Positions 12,787-21,174 of a DNA stretch of 48,831 bases are shown here, piece by piece. A model generated the notes under the pieces. It was not told where the DNA came from, ran no database searches, and saw only the letters and a list, made by a program, of their open reading frames with translations. The translations under genes and the position numbers were made by a program. Position 1 is the first letter of the stretch; every line of letters starts with the position of its first letter. The DNA is from a virus. The stretch spans positions 1 to 48,831 of IMG/VR virus record IMGVR_UViG_3300024255_000043; one strand, written 5' to 3'.

Positions 12787-12990
12787 CTAAAAGTTTGGGT
12801 AATAGAGATTGCGAAGATTGAGGAAAGAGTTCCAGGCAGCCTCCACAGGGCTGCTGTCGACTCCTTTCTTTCTATGCTTGAGCTGCTGATTATACCAGCT
12901 GTACTGTTGCCTGAAGTTGCCGAGGGCTTGTTCCAGATCAGGGTGGTCTGGATACTTTACCTCGTTAACATGCTCTTCGTTCCAGGTCAT
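12787..12990 (-). CDS. Hypothetical protein, 67 aa
   Basis: Helical charged protein (NFRQQYSWYNQQLKHRKKG, then VEAAWNSFLNLRNLYYPNF). It lies between RNR and dcd on the same strand and may be co-transcribed. Function unknown. Confidence 0.6.
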   Translation of the reverse strand: MTWNEEHVNEVKYPDHPDLEQALGNFRQQYSWYNQQLKHRKKGVDSSPVEAAWNSFLNLRNLYYPNF

Positions 12991-13075
12991 AGACTGCCTC
13001 TAGATATGCTTGATGAGCTTGTTCGGGTGTGTCGAAGAGACCCCGAAGGGCCTCTTGCGAGGGTAGTGGCTTTAC
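12965..13075 (-). other. Protein-like frame without a start codon
   Basis: A 36-codon frame overlapping the RNR stop (KPLPSQEALRGLFDTPEQ near the start, then AYLEAVYDLERR) has no ATG, GTG or TTG in frame. It could be reached by a -1 shift at the RNR end, but no slippery heptamer is visible. A decayed or non-standard-start gene is equally possible. Confidence 0.3.
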
Positions 13076-15399
13076 AAGCTCTTCTCTCGTTCGTCGGCAT
13101 CTGCCTTAGCAAGACACGCGGTACTGGTACACGCTGTGACTGATTCCAAAGAATACTCCTCATTGTCGTACTTGTTTAGTATATCATTGAAGGATTCGTC
13201 GGAAGCTGCAATTTCCTGGATTGCAATAAGGTTGTCATATTCGTCTTTGGTAATAGGCTGAATGGGCAGTCTCGGGTACGTCCCGCCGCTGACGTCAAAC
13301 CGCTGCAGAAGGGCTGCAGAGATGTAGCCGTCATTGTTCTGGATGTTGTCGTAGATGAGCCTGGATAGTGGCTCGATCTCGTACTCCTGGAGTTCAAGGG
13401 TTGCGGACGTATTGTGTTCACAATAGAACTGCTGCACATTTATGTAGAGGCCAAACTGTGACTCGATCGGCAGCTTGGAAAGGTCGAACTGATCGCATCC
13501 AGGCTTATTGGCCCAGGAGACTTCGGTAGGAATCTCCACCAAGACTTCCTGTACCCGTGGGTCGGAGATGTCATCGAGCAGATTGCCGTCGTCATCCCGT
13601 GCAGACTGTGCAGGAACCACACTATAACCTTTCTCCAGAAGAGTAGGCACTAGCGGATCGGCGACACCCAATGTAATGCGACGGATGAAACGCTGACTGA
13701 TAGGAGCGTGCCAGCCAGACGAAGCTCCAGTAAGTAGAGACTTTGTGCCGGCTGGTTGCACCGTCGTGACACGGTTTGGAACTCGTAATCCATGCTTTTC
13801 GCAGTAGTCCTTAACACCCTCGTTAGCAGCCCGACGCCAACGGCGGAAGTAGTCACGTTCAACGGCTTCATACATGCGCTGTGCGCGGCCCTTCTTGCGT
13901 CCGTCCATCATCCACTTCAACCAGTCGTAGCCGCCAGTATGTACCATGAAGTCCCAAAGGCCAGTGAAAGAAACACCGACGATCGGATCGATTTCCCGAC
14001 TGTACTGAAGTCTTTCGTGGGTAAACCTGTGCTGTAGTAGCGCAGCGACCTGGAGTCCAGCGGCGTAGAATGCGGCCTCTTGGGCTTTGTAGTCATTGGG
14101 ATCAATGGTGTTGAGGTGGACTTCTGCGAGATTGCACATGAAATCACGGGAGATTATTTCCGCGCATGGGTTAAATCCGTACCGATCCATGCGATGTGAA
14201 AACTCCTTGTCGGTCAACTCAAGCCCGTCGTTTACAGCGTAGGCCCGAAGCACATTTTCCGCATAACTGCGACGACCACCATTCTCCGCATAAGCCCGCA
14301 AAAACGTGGTCTTGCGAGCTGCTGTGTTCAGGATGTCGGCATTTGCCCGTGCAACCGCTTCAGGAACGTACTGGATAGCCCCCTCACCACTTTGGAACTG
14401 TAGGCGCACAGCATCCTCTACCTCTTGATAAGAGGGTTTGTGGTGGTATGTACGGGTGTGATTTGCCATCCTCAAGGCTTCTTTTTTTGGATTGACCCGC
14501 CAGTTTCCTTCTTCATCTTGGCTGTAGAGTCCAAGTTTTGCGGTAGCAGCCTCTTTGTCGGTCTCTGAGAACTGGCGCATACCAGCAGAGCGACGAATGT
14601 TGCCAGCAACGATGCAAGTAGCAGCCTCATCGATTAACAAGCAGACTTCGACAGGTGTGAGTTGACGGCCAACGGCGCCGTTGAGAACACCAATGACCTT
14701 ACCAAACATTGAAGGCAGTTTGACTGGATTAGCAGTGCCGCCAAAACCTTTAAGCCTCTCGCCACTGGGGCGTACCTGAGACAGGTCAACATAGACATGA
14801 CAGTCAGTCGTCCTTAGAGAACTGGTTGCCTGGTAGAGAAGCGCCATATAGGCGTCTCTCCAGCCTTTCCTGGAATCCCCCACCCTGATATGGATCGTAT
14901 TGTCGTCCCAGATACATTTTGTCTTGGAAAGACCTGCTGTCTTCCCTACAGGTCCAACACTCTTGAGATGTAATGTGCGAGTAACAGGAGGCAGCTTGGC
15001 TACGACATGTTCTTCTAGAGTCGCTCCAGTACCAGTTCCCTGCATAGCGAGATCCACGAGAATCCCCAGCGCCTGCAGATCTTCAATATGCAGGTTAGAA
15101 CAATTGTAGTAGCCATAGAAATTCTCAGGCTTCTTACTCCAATCGGTACCAGCCACCCAGAAGGCACGACCAGAAGGGAAAGCATGTTGAGCCAGAGCCT
15201 GTTCACGAACTAGGGCATACTCCTCCTGAGTGTATTTGCCGATTTCTGCAATATCGTTGACAGTCCTGAGCATCGCCTCCTCGAAATTTTCTCGAGTGCC
15301 ATCTTCCTTACGCCTGCTATACGTCCGACTAAACACCGTCTCAGCGGACGGTGCTGTAGGGCGGAATGGCTGGTCTTGGGTTGGGCGAAATTCTGTCAT
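13072..15399 (-). CDS. nrdJ: Ribonucleotide reductase, class II, adenosylcobalamin-dependent, 775 aa
   Basis: Reduces ribonucleotides to deoxyribonucleotides with a B12-derived radical. Length and motifs match the monomeric type of Lactobacillus and cyanobacteria: Cys100 in GYYNCSNLH, the active-site N-P-C-A-E at 410-414, Cys422, the P-A-G-T-K-S phosphate loop at 549-554, and a C-terminal C-x4-C pair (ACTSTAC) that passes electrons from thioredoxin or glutaredoxin. Residues 368-391 contain an internal near-repeat (RAYAENGGRRSYAEN, then RAYAVNDG). A terminator lies just upstream. No cobalamin riboswitch is visible. The enzyme would recycle host RNA nucleotides for phage DNA. Confidence 0.93.
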   Translation of the reverse strand: MTEFRPTQDQPFRPTAPSAETVFSRTYSRRKEDGTRENFEEAMLRTVNDIAEIGKYTQEEYALVREQALAQHAFPSGRAFWVAGTDWSKKPENFYGYYNCSNLHIEDLQALGILVDLAMQGTGTGATLEEHVVAKLPPVTRTLHLKSVGPVGKTAGLSKTKCIWDDNTIHIRVGDSRKGWRDAYMALLYQATSSLRTTDCHVYVDLSQVRPSGERLKGFGGTANPVKLPSMFGKVIGVLNGAVGRQLTPVEVCLLIDEAATCIVAGNIRRSAGMRQFSETDKEAATAKLGLYSQDEEGNWRVNPKKEALRMANHTRTYHHKPSYQEVEDAVRLQFQSGEGAIQYVPEAVARANADILNTAARKTTFLRAYAENGGRRSYAENVLRAYAVNDGLELTDKEFSHRMDRYGFNPCAEIISRDFMCNLAEVHLNTIDPNDYKAQEAAFYAAGLQVAALLQHRFTHERLQYSREIDPIVGVSFTGLWDFMVHTGGYDWLKWMMDGRKKGRAQRMYEAVERDYFRRWRRAANEGVKDYCEKHGLRVPNRVTTVQPAGTKSLLTGASSGWHAPISQRFIRRITLGVADPLVPTLLEKGYSVVPAQSARDDDGNLLDDISDPRVQEVLVEIPTEVSWANKPGCDQFDLSKLPIESQFGLYINVQQFYCEHNTSATLELQEYEIEPLSRLIYDNIQNNDGYISAALLQRFDVSGGTYPRLPIQPITKDEYDNLIAIQEIAASDESFNDILNKYDNEEYSLESVTACTSTACLAKADADEREKSL

Positions 15400-15442
15400 A
15401 GATCGATTGCACGTGAGAATAGTTTACCTGGACATCCTATCA

Positions 15443-15489
15443 TAAAAAAGGCTCCTCGTGGAGCCCGTGTGATAGTTTTTTTAAAAAAA
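15443..15489 (-). terminator. Rho-independent terminator and T/A palindrome
   Basis: Minus strand: GGCTC, CACGAG, GAGCC, then six T (15443-15465). Beside it is a perfect palindrome GTTTTTTTAAAAAAAC (15474-15489). It ends the operon upstream of RNR. Confidence 0.8.
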
Positions 15490-15494
15490 CGAGC

Positions 15495-15677
15495 TTATGT
15501 GTCTAAAACACAGCTGACGCGGGTACATGCTTTGAAATCTGGGTCAGTGTCGAATTTACGACATGCTTCATAATTGCTAGCAGCTGTGACGACTGTTCGA
15601 ATAAACCATGAACCGCTGCCATAGCGATAGAGGATAGAAAAGTTTTGCTGGGGCTGGCGACGGAAGAAATTGAACAT
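15495..15677 (-). CDS. Hypothetical protein, 60 aa
   Basis: Small basic protein (MFNFFRRQPQQNFSILYRYGSG...). The central SWFIRTVVTAASNYEACRKF resembles the strand plus helix of small phage proteins that respond to substrate or bind nucleic acid, but no family is assigned. It has two cysteines near the C-terminus. Confidence 0.55.
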   Translation of the reverse strand: MFNFFRRQPQQNFSILYRYGSGSWFIRTVVTAASNYEACRKFDTDPDFKACTRVSCVLDT

Positions 15678-15709
15678 CAGTTTTTAGGATTAGGGGTGAA
15701 AAAACAGGT

Positions 15710-15883
15710 TTAAGCACGCTCAGTGGCGAGCATATCTTTGAGGATAATGTCGGCCGTCGCTTCAAGGCGTTCGAAGTAGCTAGCTTGCTGAGTTGCCATT
15801 GGAGAAGAGTCAAACTCTTGGTAGCTGGAATCGTAAACGGTCTCTTCGCAGTTGCAGTTGGAACAGGGATTGTTGCAAGTCAT
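15710..15883 (-). CDS. Cysteine-rich hypothetical protein, 57 aa
   Basis: Starts MTCNNPCSNCNCEE, with four cysteines in 12 residues, which could bind a metal, followed by a helical acidic C-terminus (YFERLEATADIILKDML). The start at 15883 puts the cysteine cluster at the N-terminus; a longer frame to 15931 would overlap the next gene's stop. Confidence 0.55.
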   Translation of the reverse strand: MTCNNPCSNCNCEETVYDSSYQEFDSSPMATQQASYFERLEATADIILKDMLATERA

Positions 15884-15930
15884 GCTATTAATGCGATAGT
15901 TCAGTCGAGTTAGGCAAAAGGCTGGAAACA

Positions 15931-16065
15931 TTAGCGTTTGCCTTGCCCGACGTACCTCTTAGAGGATTTAGTCTTGAAGCTGCCGCGCTTCCGTAGGCCA
16001 TTGCCCTGAGAAGTACGCTTCTTGGGTCCGCCTTGGAATGTATTGGTCTTGGAGAAGAATGCCAT
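15931..16065 (-). CDS. Small basic protein, 44 aa
   Basis: MAFFSKTNTFQGGPKKRTSQ, then GNGLRKRGSFKTKSSKRYVGQGKR at the end: about one third Lys/Arg and no acidic residue. Likely binds nucleic acid or is packaged in the virion, by composition only. Confidence 0.65.
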   Translation of the reverse strand: MAFFSKTNTFQGGPKKRTSQGNGLRKRGSFKTKSSKRYVGQGKR

Positions 16066-16105
16066 GTTTGCTCTCGGTGGATTACTTGATCAGTGTAACA
16101 TGAAA

Positions 16106-16432
16106 TCAGCCCTTGCGGTCCCACAGGTTCGTAAAACGAAACTCGGGAGGGCTCATCAGAGGAGGGGCATAGGAATACATCTCATGCCAGCCTCGGTTCA
16201 GCTTTTCCCACCATCCCTTGCCGCCATGCTCGAAGTCGTAGTTGAAGTACAAAGGCGTAGTCATGGACTCGACTAAGGCGGAGTGTACCTTGCGGGCCAT
16301 TCGCTTAAGTCGCCAATTCATCCAGTACAGCTGAATCTTGAGGCCGGTGCTGACTAGGATAACTTCAGTTTCCCTTGGCCACAGTACGAATGCAGCGGCT
16401 GCAAGAATGATTGTGAGGTAGGTTCCAGTCAT
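16106..16432 (-). CDS. Membrane-anchored hypothetical protein, 108 aa
   Basis: N-terminal hydrophobic segment (TYLTIILAAAAFVLW), a basic middle (NWRLKRMARKVHS) and an aromatic C-terminal half (GKGWWEKLNRGWHEMYSY). Probably an N-terminal membrane anchor with a cytoplasmic or periplasmic domain. It lies downstream of the muramidase-like gene, so a lysis-accessory role is possible but not shown. Confidence 0.55.
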   Translation of the reverse strand: MTGTYLTIILAAAAFVLWPRETEVILVSTGLKIQLYWMNWRLKRMARKVHSALVESMTTPLYFNYDFEHGGKGWWEKLNRGWHEMYSYAPPLMSPPEFRFTNLWDRKG

Positions 16433-16594
16433 TTAGTTCCAAGAGGTGTCGTGATAAGTGCGGAGAATGTTGATGCATGAAGGCAAAAGTTCTCTGGCTG
16501 TAATCGTGGCGAGTGCAATTGACCTGGACTTGAGATAGAACTCACGGCGATGCCCGGCACAGTCTTGATAGATGACTGTGTAATCAGAAATCAT
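16433..16594 (-). CDS. Hypothetical protein, 53 aa
   Basis: Starts MISDYTVIYQDCAGHRREFYLKS, then ALATITARELL. The start at 16594 follows CTGGAGC at good spacing; an ATG at 16621 is the alternative. The strand-turn-strand plus helix build is common in small phage proteins. Function unknown. Confidence 0.55.
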   Translation of the reverse strand: MISDYTVIYQDCAGHRREFYLKSRSIALATITARELLPSCINILRTYHDTSWN

Positions 16595-16626
16595 GAAAAC
16601 GCTCCAGTACTTCTTGATCATAATGC

Positions 16627-17247
16627 CTAAAGCCCGATATACCACTCCTCCTTAATTTCTTTTAACACTCGCTCCAGCTCAAGACGAGAGATATGAGCGC
16701 GGTTGCCGCCGACATGATCGTAATAGCCTCTGCCGTTGCGGTATTCCACTGAAGCCCATTCTCGGGCTGTCTCGTTCATAGCCCACCCAACAAGATCGTG
16801 GTCGTCGCGCAAATAAGCGCCAATAGCAGGGCGCTTGTGGAGGATCAAAGCGGCCATCAGCTTGTCTTGGGTTGCTGGGGTGAACATGTCCAAGTTGTCC
16901 ACGTCAGAATGTGCTACGGCAAAGCGAAGTGTTGAAGGCACCATTTGATAACGCCCCACAGCATATAACCAGCGACTCTGATAGGCCATAACTTGCCCGA
17001 CCGTATAGTTCTCATAGGTTGAACCAGTAAGCCCCTGTATGCCTCCTGGAGTGTCTCCAGCGTACCCACGGTTGACGGCGTTGTAGTCGCCCTCTCCTTT
17101 TGAGATCAAGTCCGCCAGCGGCTGGAGGCGTTCGTGGATGGCACGGTATTCGGGGTTTGGGCAGAAGTTGTCAGTAGCCTGTGCAGGGAAAGACCCCAGA
17201 CTTCCTAGTAGCAGGAAAGCTGAGGTCAAGGTAGATCGAAGAGTCAT
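16627..17247 (-). CDS. Secreted muramidase-like (lysozyme-fold) protein, 206 aa
   Basis: Residues 1-25 form a Sec signal peptide (hydrophobic SAFLLLGSLGSF, cleavage likely after PAQA). The mature part begins with a lysozyme-like fold: LISKGEGDYNAVNRG places a glutamate before a loop, and YAVGRYQMVPSTL near residue 93 is the G-R-Y-Q-x-x-P motif of phage and prophage muramidases. It would cut peptidoglycan once exported, without a holin. This is the second lytic enzyme in the window; the other, at 36087-37256, has no signal peptide. Substrate is inferred. Confidence 0.7.
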   Translation of the reverse strand: MTLRSTLTSAFLLLGSLGSFPAQATDNFCPNPEYRAIHERLQPLADLISKGEGDYNAVNRGYAGDTPGGIQGLTGSTYENYTVGQVMAYQSRWLYAVGRYQMVPSTLRFAVAHSDVDNLDMFTPATQDKLMAALILHKRPAIGAYLRDDHDLVGWAMNETAREWASVEYRNGRGYYDHVGGNRAHISRLELERVLKEIKEEWYIGL

Positions 17248-17250
17248 AAA

Positions 17251-17445
17251 TCAGTTGCTGTAAAGTTTTTGTCTAAGTTCTTGAAAACCACCAATAGGTT
17301 CCCCGTCGACAACAATGTATGGCACTGACGGCCAATCAGGGTGAAAACCACTTTTTTCTTCATATTTGATTTCCTTGAGCTTCATCAGCTTTTTCGCCTT
17401 AACGCAAAAGGGGCAGTTTTCGATGGTCCAGATTTGTGCTTGCAT
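17251..17445 (-). CDS. Glutaredoxin, 64 aa
   Basis: Thioredoxin-fold reductant with the active site E-N-C-P-F-C near residues 10-14, the cis-proline segment S-V-P-Y-I-V-V and the G-G-F-Q-E-L helix start, all in glutaredoxin order. It could reduce the C-terminal cysteines of the phage RNR. The ATG at 17445 gives the normal N-terminus (QAQIWTI); an ATG at 17469 adds eight residues. It is shorter than bacterial glutaredoxins (about 80-90). Confidence 0.85.
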   Translation of the reverse strand: MQAQIWTIENCPFCVKAKKLMKLKEIKYEEKSGFHPDWPSVPYIVVDGEPIGGFQELRQKLYSN

Positions 17446-17472
17446 GTTAGTTTTCTTTGGAATTGGCATGGC

Positions 17473-18747
17473 TTAAATCACAATTCGAATAACAGTTTCA
17501 GGAGTGCGAAGGCTTTCTCCCGCTTTATCGGCTGATCGAGCGTTGTACGCAGCCAGCTGATCAATGATCTCATAGCCTTCAACGCCGTCAACGTTTTGGA
17601 GATCGGCCTTAAAGCCGTCGAGACCTTGTTTGGTAACAGCGTGAATATTTTGACTTGCCTTCGAGATGAAGCCCAGTGCTTCCTCAGAATACGAGTTAGA
17701 ACCCACGAGACTGGCGTTTCGAGAAATGTAATCCGAAATGACTGTTGAATGGATGTGTCCGCAGAGGATGTGGGTAATGTTAATGCCCTTGGCAGCGTAC
17801 TTACCGATCATCGCTTGGACCTTCTTTTGGTCGGTGGCCGAGATCTGATGTCCGTGGATGCCCAGGAATGTTTGGTTATGTATCTTGAACACTACTTCGT
17901 TTGCCTCAAAGTCGTGGAAGCGCATGCCCTTGTCTTCAGTAGCCTCGAAGACTGCCTGGAGCATGGCGTAGATGGTGAAGTCATAGCTGTCTGTAGCTAC
18001 TACATCAACCCATCCCAGGTTGTCCTTGACGCGAGACTCGTTTCCAGTAACGCCAAAGCAGTCAATAAAGAAGTCCGACCGCAAGTCCGTGAGGAATTGC
18101 TTAAAGAGATGGACGGCAAGCAAGGTGGCACGAGCACGGTTTGTACTCATGGCCAGCAGCTCATCTAGGCGACGATCGGAATTGAGCAAGTCACCACCGA
18201 AGAACACCACGACACGCTCAGCGCCATAGGCTTTGCCGAGCAGCTTGGTCTTCTGAGCTAGAAGTTGCAGACGCTTAGCAGCTACCTCGAAGTCAAACCT
18301 GTTCGTTGGCAGGTTGACCAACTCATTGAAATGATTGTCAGAAAGATGCACCACAAGTGTTGCAGCGGCAGGATCAAGGCTGCCAGTACGCCTAGGACAA
18401 TCAGCAAGCCTGCTGCCATGCTTTTCAAGCTCGACAAGAATGGCTTCGCTGTAGGCTGAGACAGCGTTTTCGATTCGTGCGTGTTCTCTAAAAGATTTAT
18501 TCTCGATCCTGTTGCGATCTTGTAATGCTTGAGTTTTCTTGGCAAGTCGAACTGTTTCCGTCAGCAATTCGAGGTCGGGTTCAACAGTTCGTACCTCAGT
18601 CTTGATATATGACCTTAGTTGATTTGGCTTCGCCAGGTAAGGATGAGCGTCAAAAAGCGCTGTGGCTGCACCTAGGTAAGAGCCGTGCTCTTCGAACAAG
18701 GCTAAAACCTCTTCTCTTAGATGACTGATGGGGGTTAGATTTGTCAA
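17473..18747 (-). CDS. Metallophosphoesterase, 424 aa
   Basis: The C-terminal two thirds carry the calcineurin-like phosphoesterase motifs in order: D-N-H at 137-139, G-G-D at 184-186, G-N-E at 235-237 (usually G-N-H), H298 and H300 in GIHGH, and G-H-I-H at 330-333. These bind two metal ions. The N-terminal ~100 residues are helical and resemble a DNA-binding or adaptor region (HSYLGAATALFDAHPY...). In other phages such enzymes act as nucleases or RNA/DNA end processors. It lies directly downstream of the primase with an ATGA overlap, so a replication or recombination role is likely. Confidence 0.8.
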   Translation of the reverse strand: MTNLTPISHLREEVLALFEEHGSYLGAATALFDAHPYLAKPNQLRSYIKTEVRTVEPDLELLTETVRLAKKTQALQDRNRIENKSFREHARIENAVSAYSEAILVELEKHGSRLADCPRRTGSLDPAAATLVVHLSDNHFNELVNLPTNRFDFEVAAKRLQLLAQKTKLLGKAYGAERVVVFFGGDLLNSDRRLDELLAMSTNRARATLLAVHLFKQFLTDLRSDFFIDCFGVTGNESRVKDNLGWVDVVATDSYDFTIYAMLQAVFEATEDKGMRFHDFEANEVVFKIHNQTFLGIHGHQISATDQKKVQAMIGKYAAKGINITHILCGHIHSTVISDYISRNASLVGSNSYSEEALGFISKASQNIHAVTKQGLDGFKADLQNVDGVEGYEIIDQLAAYNARSADKAGESLRTPETVIRIVI

Positions 18748-20396
18748 TGGGGCTCTGGTAGAGTTTCCTTTTCTAGTATATCACATAGAGGTGGTTCGGT
18801 TGCCATTATTTGAGAAATATGTTCAATGACGCCATCACTGGTGTCGACAATAACATTAGGGCGCACCAAGGTCCTGAGCTGATTCAGGTAATGGGGTTCA
18901 GCCACTACTACGAGTGCCATCACAGAGTGAGGGGTCAGGTCGATAGTAGATACCTCTTCTAGTTCCATGAGACGTTTCACTAGCCATCGAGTGGCTGGGC
19001 CTTCGACCTTGTCAAGCAATGGTCTCAACTGATCTCGGAGCCCTGGGCAATGGACGTAAAGACGCAGCATTCTACGTTCCACTGCCGTACGAATCTCGTG
19101 AGGCTCTCTGGGCGTCCACGAAGAGGTGGGAACTTCTATTCGTCCTCGTTCCCATTGTTTTGCGATCTGTCCTGCTTCCTTAGCGTTTTTTGATAAAGCA
19201 CGAGAAGCTTTATCGATGTAGTGAGTTCGCAGGGCTTTGCTTTGCAGGCTATTGATCAGAGATTTGAGTTGTTCCTCAACCGCTATTACCATTGAATTAT
19301 TCTCAGGGTCAAGCTCTGCTACCCAATGATCAATGATCCAATCAAGCCAGGATGGAGCTGATGCGATGTAGGAGTAAAGATCATCACCTGAACGAATGAT
19401 CTCGTCAGGATCTTTACCTTCTGGTAGTTTTGCGATATTGATATTAATCTTACCTTTTGAAGCCATCATGCCTGCAGCGCTTATGAATTGCAGCGCGGCT
19501 TTTTTGCCTCCATGGTCCCCGTCATAGCAAAGAACAAAGTTCTTAACGCTGCGAGCTAATCTCTCAAGAACAAAGAGCTCAGGGGCTGCAGTACCCTGCA
19601 TTGCGACCACATTCCTGATACCTGCTTGCCACATGCTTACGACGTCAAGATGGCCTTCAACAAAGATTATGGATCCAGCTTCTCTCGCGGCTTCCATGCC
19701 TCTATACTCGTTAAATACAAGGCTTTTTTTAACAAAAAGATTACTTTCCGGGCTATTTTTGTATTTTGGTTGCTGATCTTTCTTTGAGGATCGGCCTGTC
19801 CATCCTACCAATTCATTGCGATGGTTATAGATCGGAATTGTTATCCGACCACTAAAGACTCCTCCACTCTTACTTGACAGTTGATCATATTCTTCTTTCG
19901 TGGTATTAAACCTGTTATCAAACCCAAGGCCGAATTCGCGAGCAGCCTCTGGACTTATGTCGCGAGCCTGTAGAAGGCCTCGTATCCTACCAGCTTTTGG
20001 GTTTCTGATATTTAGCTTAAATTCTCCTTGAACGTGTTCCAAGCGCTGAATATCCTTGGCTCTCTCTGCCCGCCGTTTTTTCTCAGCTTCTGGGTCGACG
20101 TTGTCCTTTTCGACTTGGATACCCAGTACAGCAGCCGCAAAATCTACTGCGTCAGGAAAGCTCATCCCCTTTTTCTTTTGGATGTAGCCTATGGCGTCTT
20201 CATGCGCTCGACAGCAATGGCAGAAGCAAAACCCTTTCCGGTCACTTATAGTCAAGGATGGGTTAGTGTCCTCATGCCAGAGGCAGAGCGTAGTAAATTC
20301 GTGCCCTATCCTTTTCAGGGGGGCACCTGTTGCTTCGATCACAGCAGAGATTGGCGCCGCCTTGATCTTTTCGAGAGTTGATGTTTTTATTCCCAT
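18744..20396 (-). CDS. dnaG: DNA primase, DnaG type, 550 aa
   Basis: Makes RNA primers for phage DNA synthesis. The zinc-binding domain is seen at residues 38-62 (C-L-W-H, then F-C-F-C-H-C-C). The Toprim domain follows: IIFVEGHLDVVSMWQAGI near residue 240 (the acidic E), and VLCYDGDHGGKKA with the D-x-D pair. The C-terminal ~150 residues are helical, as in DnaG helicase-binding domains, and would contact the DnaB helicase (32953-34677). A TATACTG element ends 6 bases before the ATG, so the transcript may be nearly leaderless. Confidence 0.9.
   Translation of the reverse strand: MGIKTSTLEKIKAAPISAVIEATGAPLKRIGHEFTTLCLWHEDTNPSLTISDRKGFCFCHCCRAHEDAIGYIQKKKGMSFPDAVDFAAAVLGIQVEKDNVDPEAEKKRRAERAKDIQRLEHVQGEFKLNIRNPKAGRIRGLLQARDISPEAAREFGLGFDNRFNTTKEEYDQLSSKSGGVFSGRITIPIYNHRNELVGWTGRSSKKDQQPKYKNSPESNLFVKKSLVFNEYRGMEAAREAGSIIFVEGHLDVVSMWQAGIRNVVAMQGTAAPELFVLERLARSVKNFVLCYDGDHGGKKAALQFISAAGMMASKGKININIAKLPEGKDPDEIIRSGDDLYSYIASAPSWLDWIIDHWVAELDPENNSMVIAVEEQLKSLINSLQSKALRTHYIDKASRALSKNAKEAGQIAKQWERGRIEVPTSSWTPREPHEIRTAVERRMLRLYVHCPGLRDQLRPLLDKVEGPATRWLVKRLMELEEVSTIDLTPHSVMALVVVAEPHYLNQLRTLVRPNVIVDTSDGVIEHISQIMATEPPLCDILEKETLPEPH
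18773..18785 (-). promoter_or_regulatory. TATACT-type promoter inside the primase 3' end
   Basis: TGTGATATACTAG, about 25 bases before the metallophosphoesterase ATG. It allows expression apart from the primase. Confidence 0.45.
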
Positions 20397-20401
20397 GCCG
20401 T

Positions 20402-20412
20402 CAGTATAGCAC
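20402..20412 (-). promoter_or_regulatory. TATACTG-type promoter of the primase gene
   Basis: GTGCTATACTG ends at 20402, 6 bases before the ATG at 20396. With normal spacing, transcription would start at or next to the A of the ATG. Confidence 0.5.
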
Positions 20413-20413
20413 C

Positions 20414-21148
20414 TCAGAACAGAGACGCCTGGACTCTCCCGCCGCCAAAGTCTTTAATTCCATCTTCGAGTTGGATTTCGACCTCGCTCCAGTCAGTTGC
20501 GTGGCATCCTGAGGCGTCTAGAAGGGCGTCTACTGATCGAATAGGTATTCGACTGCCAGTGCCTGACAGATAGACTTCCATATTATCAAGGATGCTTTGG
20601 TGCTCTTCTGCGACTGTTTCGATGGCTTTGGATGCAATGTCTAGGTACATCTGAGCGAAGTCCATCTCAGACGCTTCTAGAGGTTCTGTAGGCTTTGCCT
20701 GTTCCTTTAGTTCAAGGGGCGGGCCAGAACACACTTTTCTGGTTTCCAGCCAGTCTTCCTTGCTGATGCCTAGTTCCTCAGCTACTTCCAGGTCACTGGA
20801 ACCTCTGTATAACAGCTTGCGTCCTCGAACCCATTGCTCACGCATTCTATGAGGCAGGCGCATCGAATAGGTTCTATCCCTGATGTAGTGCAGTAGTTCG
20901 CCACGAATTGTAGGCACCGCCAGGCTAGAAAATCTCATAGTTCTACCTGTTGTAGGGTTAATCCTTTCGGGGTCATACCTGTAGGCGGCTTTGCACAGTC
21001 CTTCAAAGGCAACCGATTCCAACGTATGGTAGTCAAGTTGTGTTGTGCGTTGCATTCGCCAAGCCTCGCGCCGAGCCAGATTCAGGTTCTCTTCTGCAAG
21101 TTTTTGGTGCTTACGTTCCATCCTAAAAACTTGAGGTTTTCTAGCCAT
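20414..21148 (-). CDS. Sigma-70 family protein, SigB/SigF/SigG-like, 244 aa
   Basis: Binds RNA polymerase and selects promoters. Region 2 spans about residues 20-90: LARREAWRMQR, then FEGLCKAAYRYDPE (core-binding and -10 helices) and AVPTIRGELLHYIRD, the hallmark of alternative sigma factors related to SigB/SigF. Region 3 follows (RLPHRMREQWVRGRKL, then DLEVAEELGISKEDW). The last 90 residues do not show a normal region 4 helix-turn-helix, so -35 contact may be lost or altered. That fits the extended -10 promoters without -35 found here. It lies between TerL and the primase, with its own TGGTAAAAT element upstream. Confidence 0.8.
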   Translation of the reverse strand: MARKPQVFRMERKHQKLAEENLNLARREAWRMQRTTQLDYHTLESVAFEGLCKAAYRYDPERINPTTGRTMRFSSLAVPTIRGELLHYIRDRTYSMRLPHRMREQWVRGRKLLYRGSSDLEVAEELGISKEDWLETRKVCSGPPLELKEQAKPTEPLEASEMDFAQMYLDIASKAIETVAEEHQSILDNMEVYLSGTGSRIPIRSVDALLDASGCHATDWSEVEIQLEDGIKDFGGGRVQASLF

Positions 21149-21162
21149 TGGATGTCATCTTT

Positions 21163-21171
21163 GTTAGATAC
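21163..21171 (-). promoter_or_regulatory. Extended -10 promoter TGGTAAAAT
   Basis: TGGTAAAAT on the minus strand about 15 bases before the sigma gene ATG, in the end of the TerL-sigma gap. The same TGGTAAAATG sequence occurs on the plus strand before the replication operon (31978-31986). Confidence 0.45.
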
Positions 21172-21174
21172 ATT

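Noticed and set aside
13178-13190. TAGTATATCATTG as another TATACT promoter
   Set aside because: It lies inside the RNR coding region far from any start, so it is probably chance.
15400-15440. Cobalamin riboswitch before the B12-dependent RNR
   Set aside because: The gap is only about 40 bases and lacks the conserved B12-box sequence.
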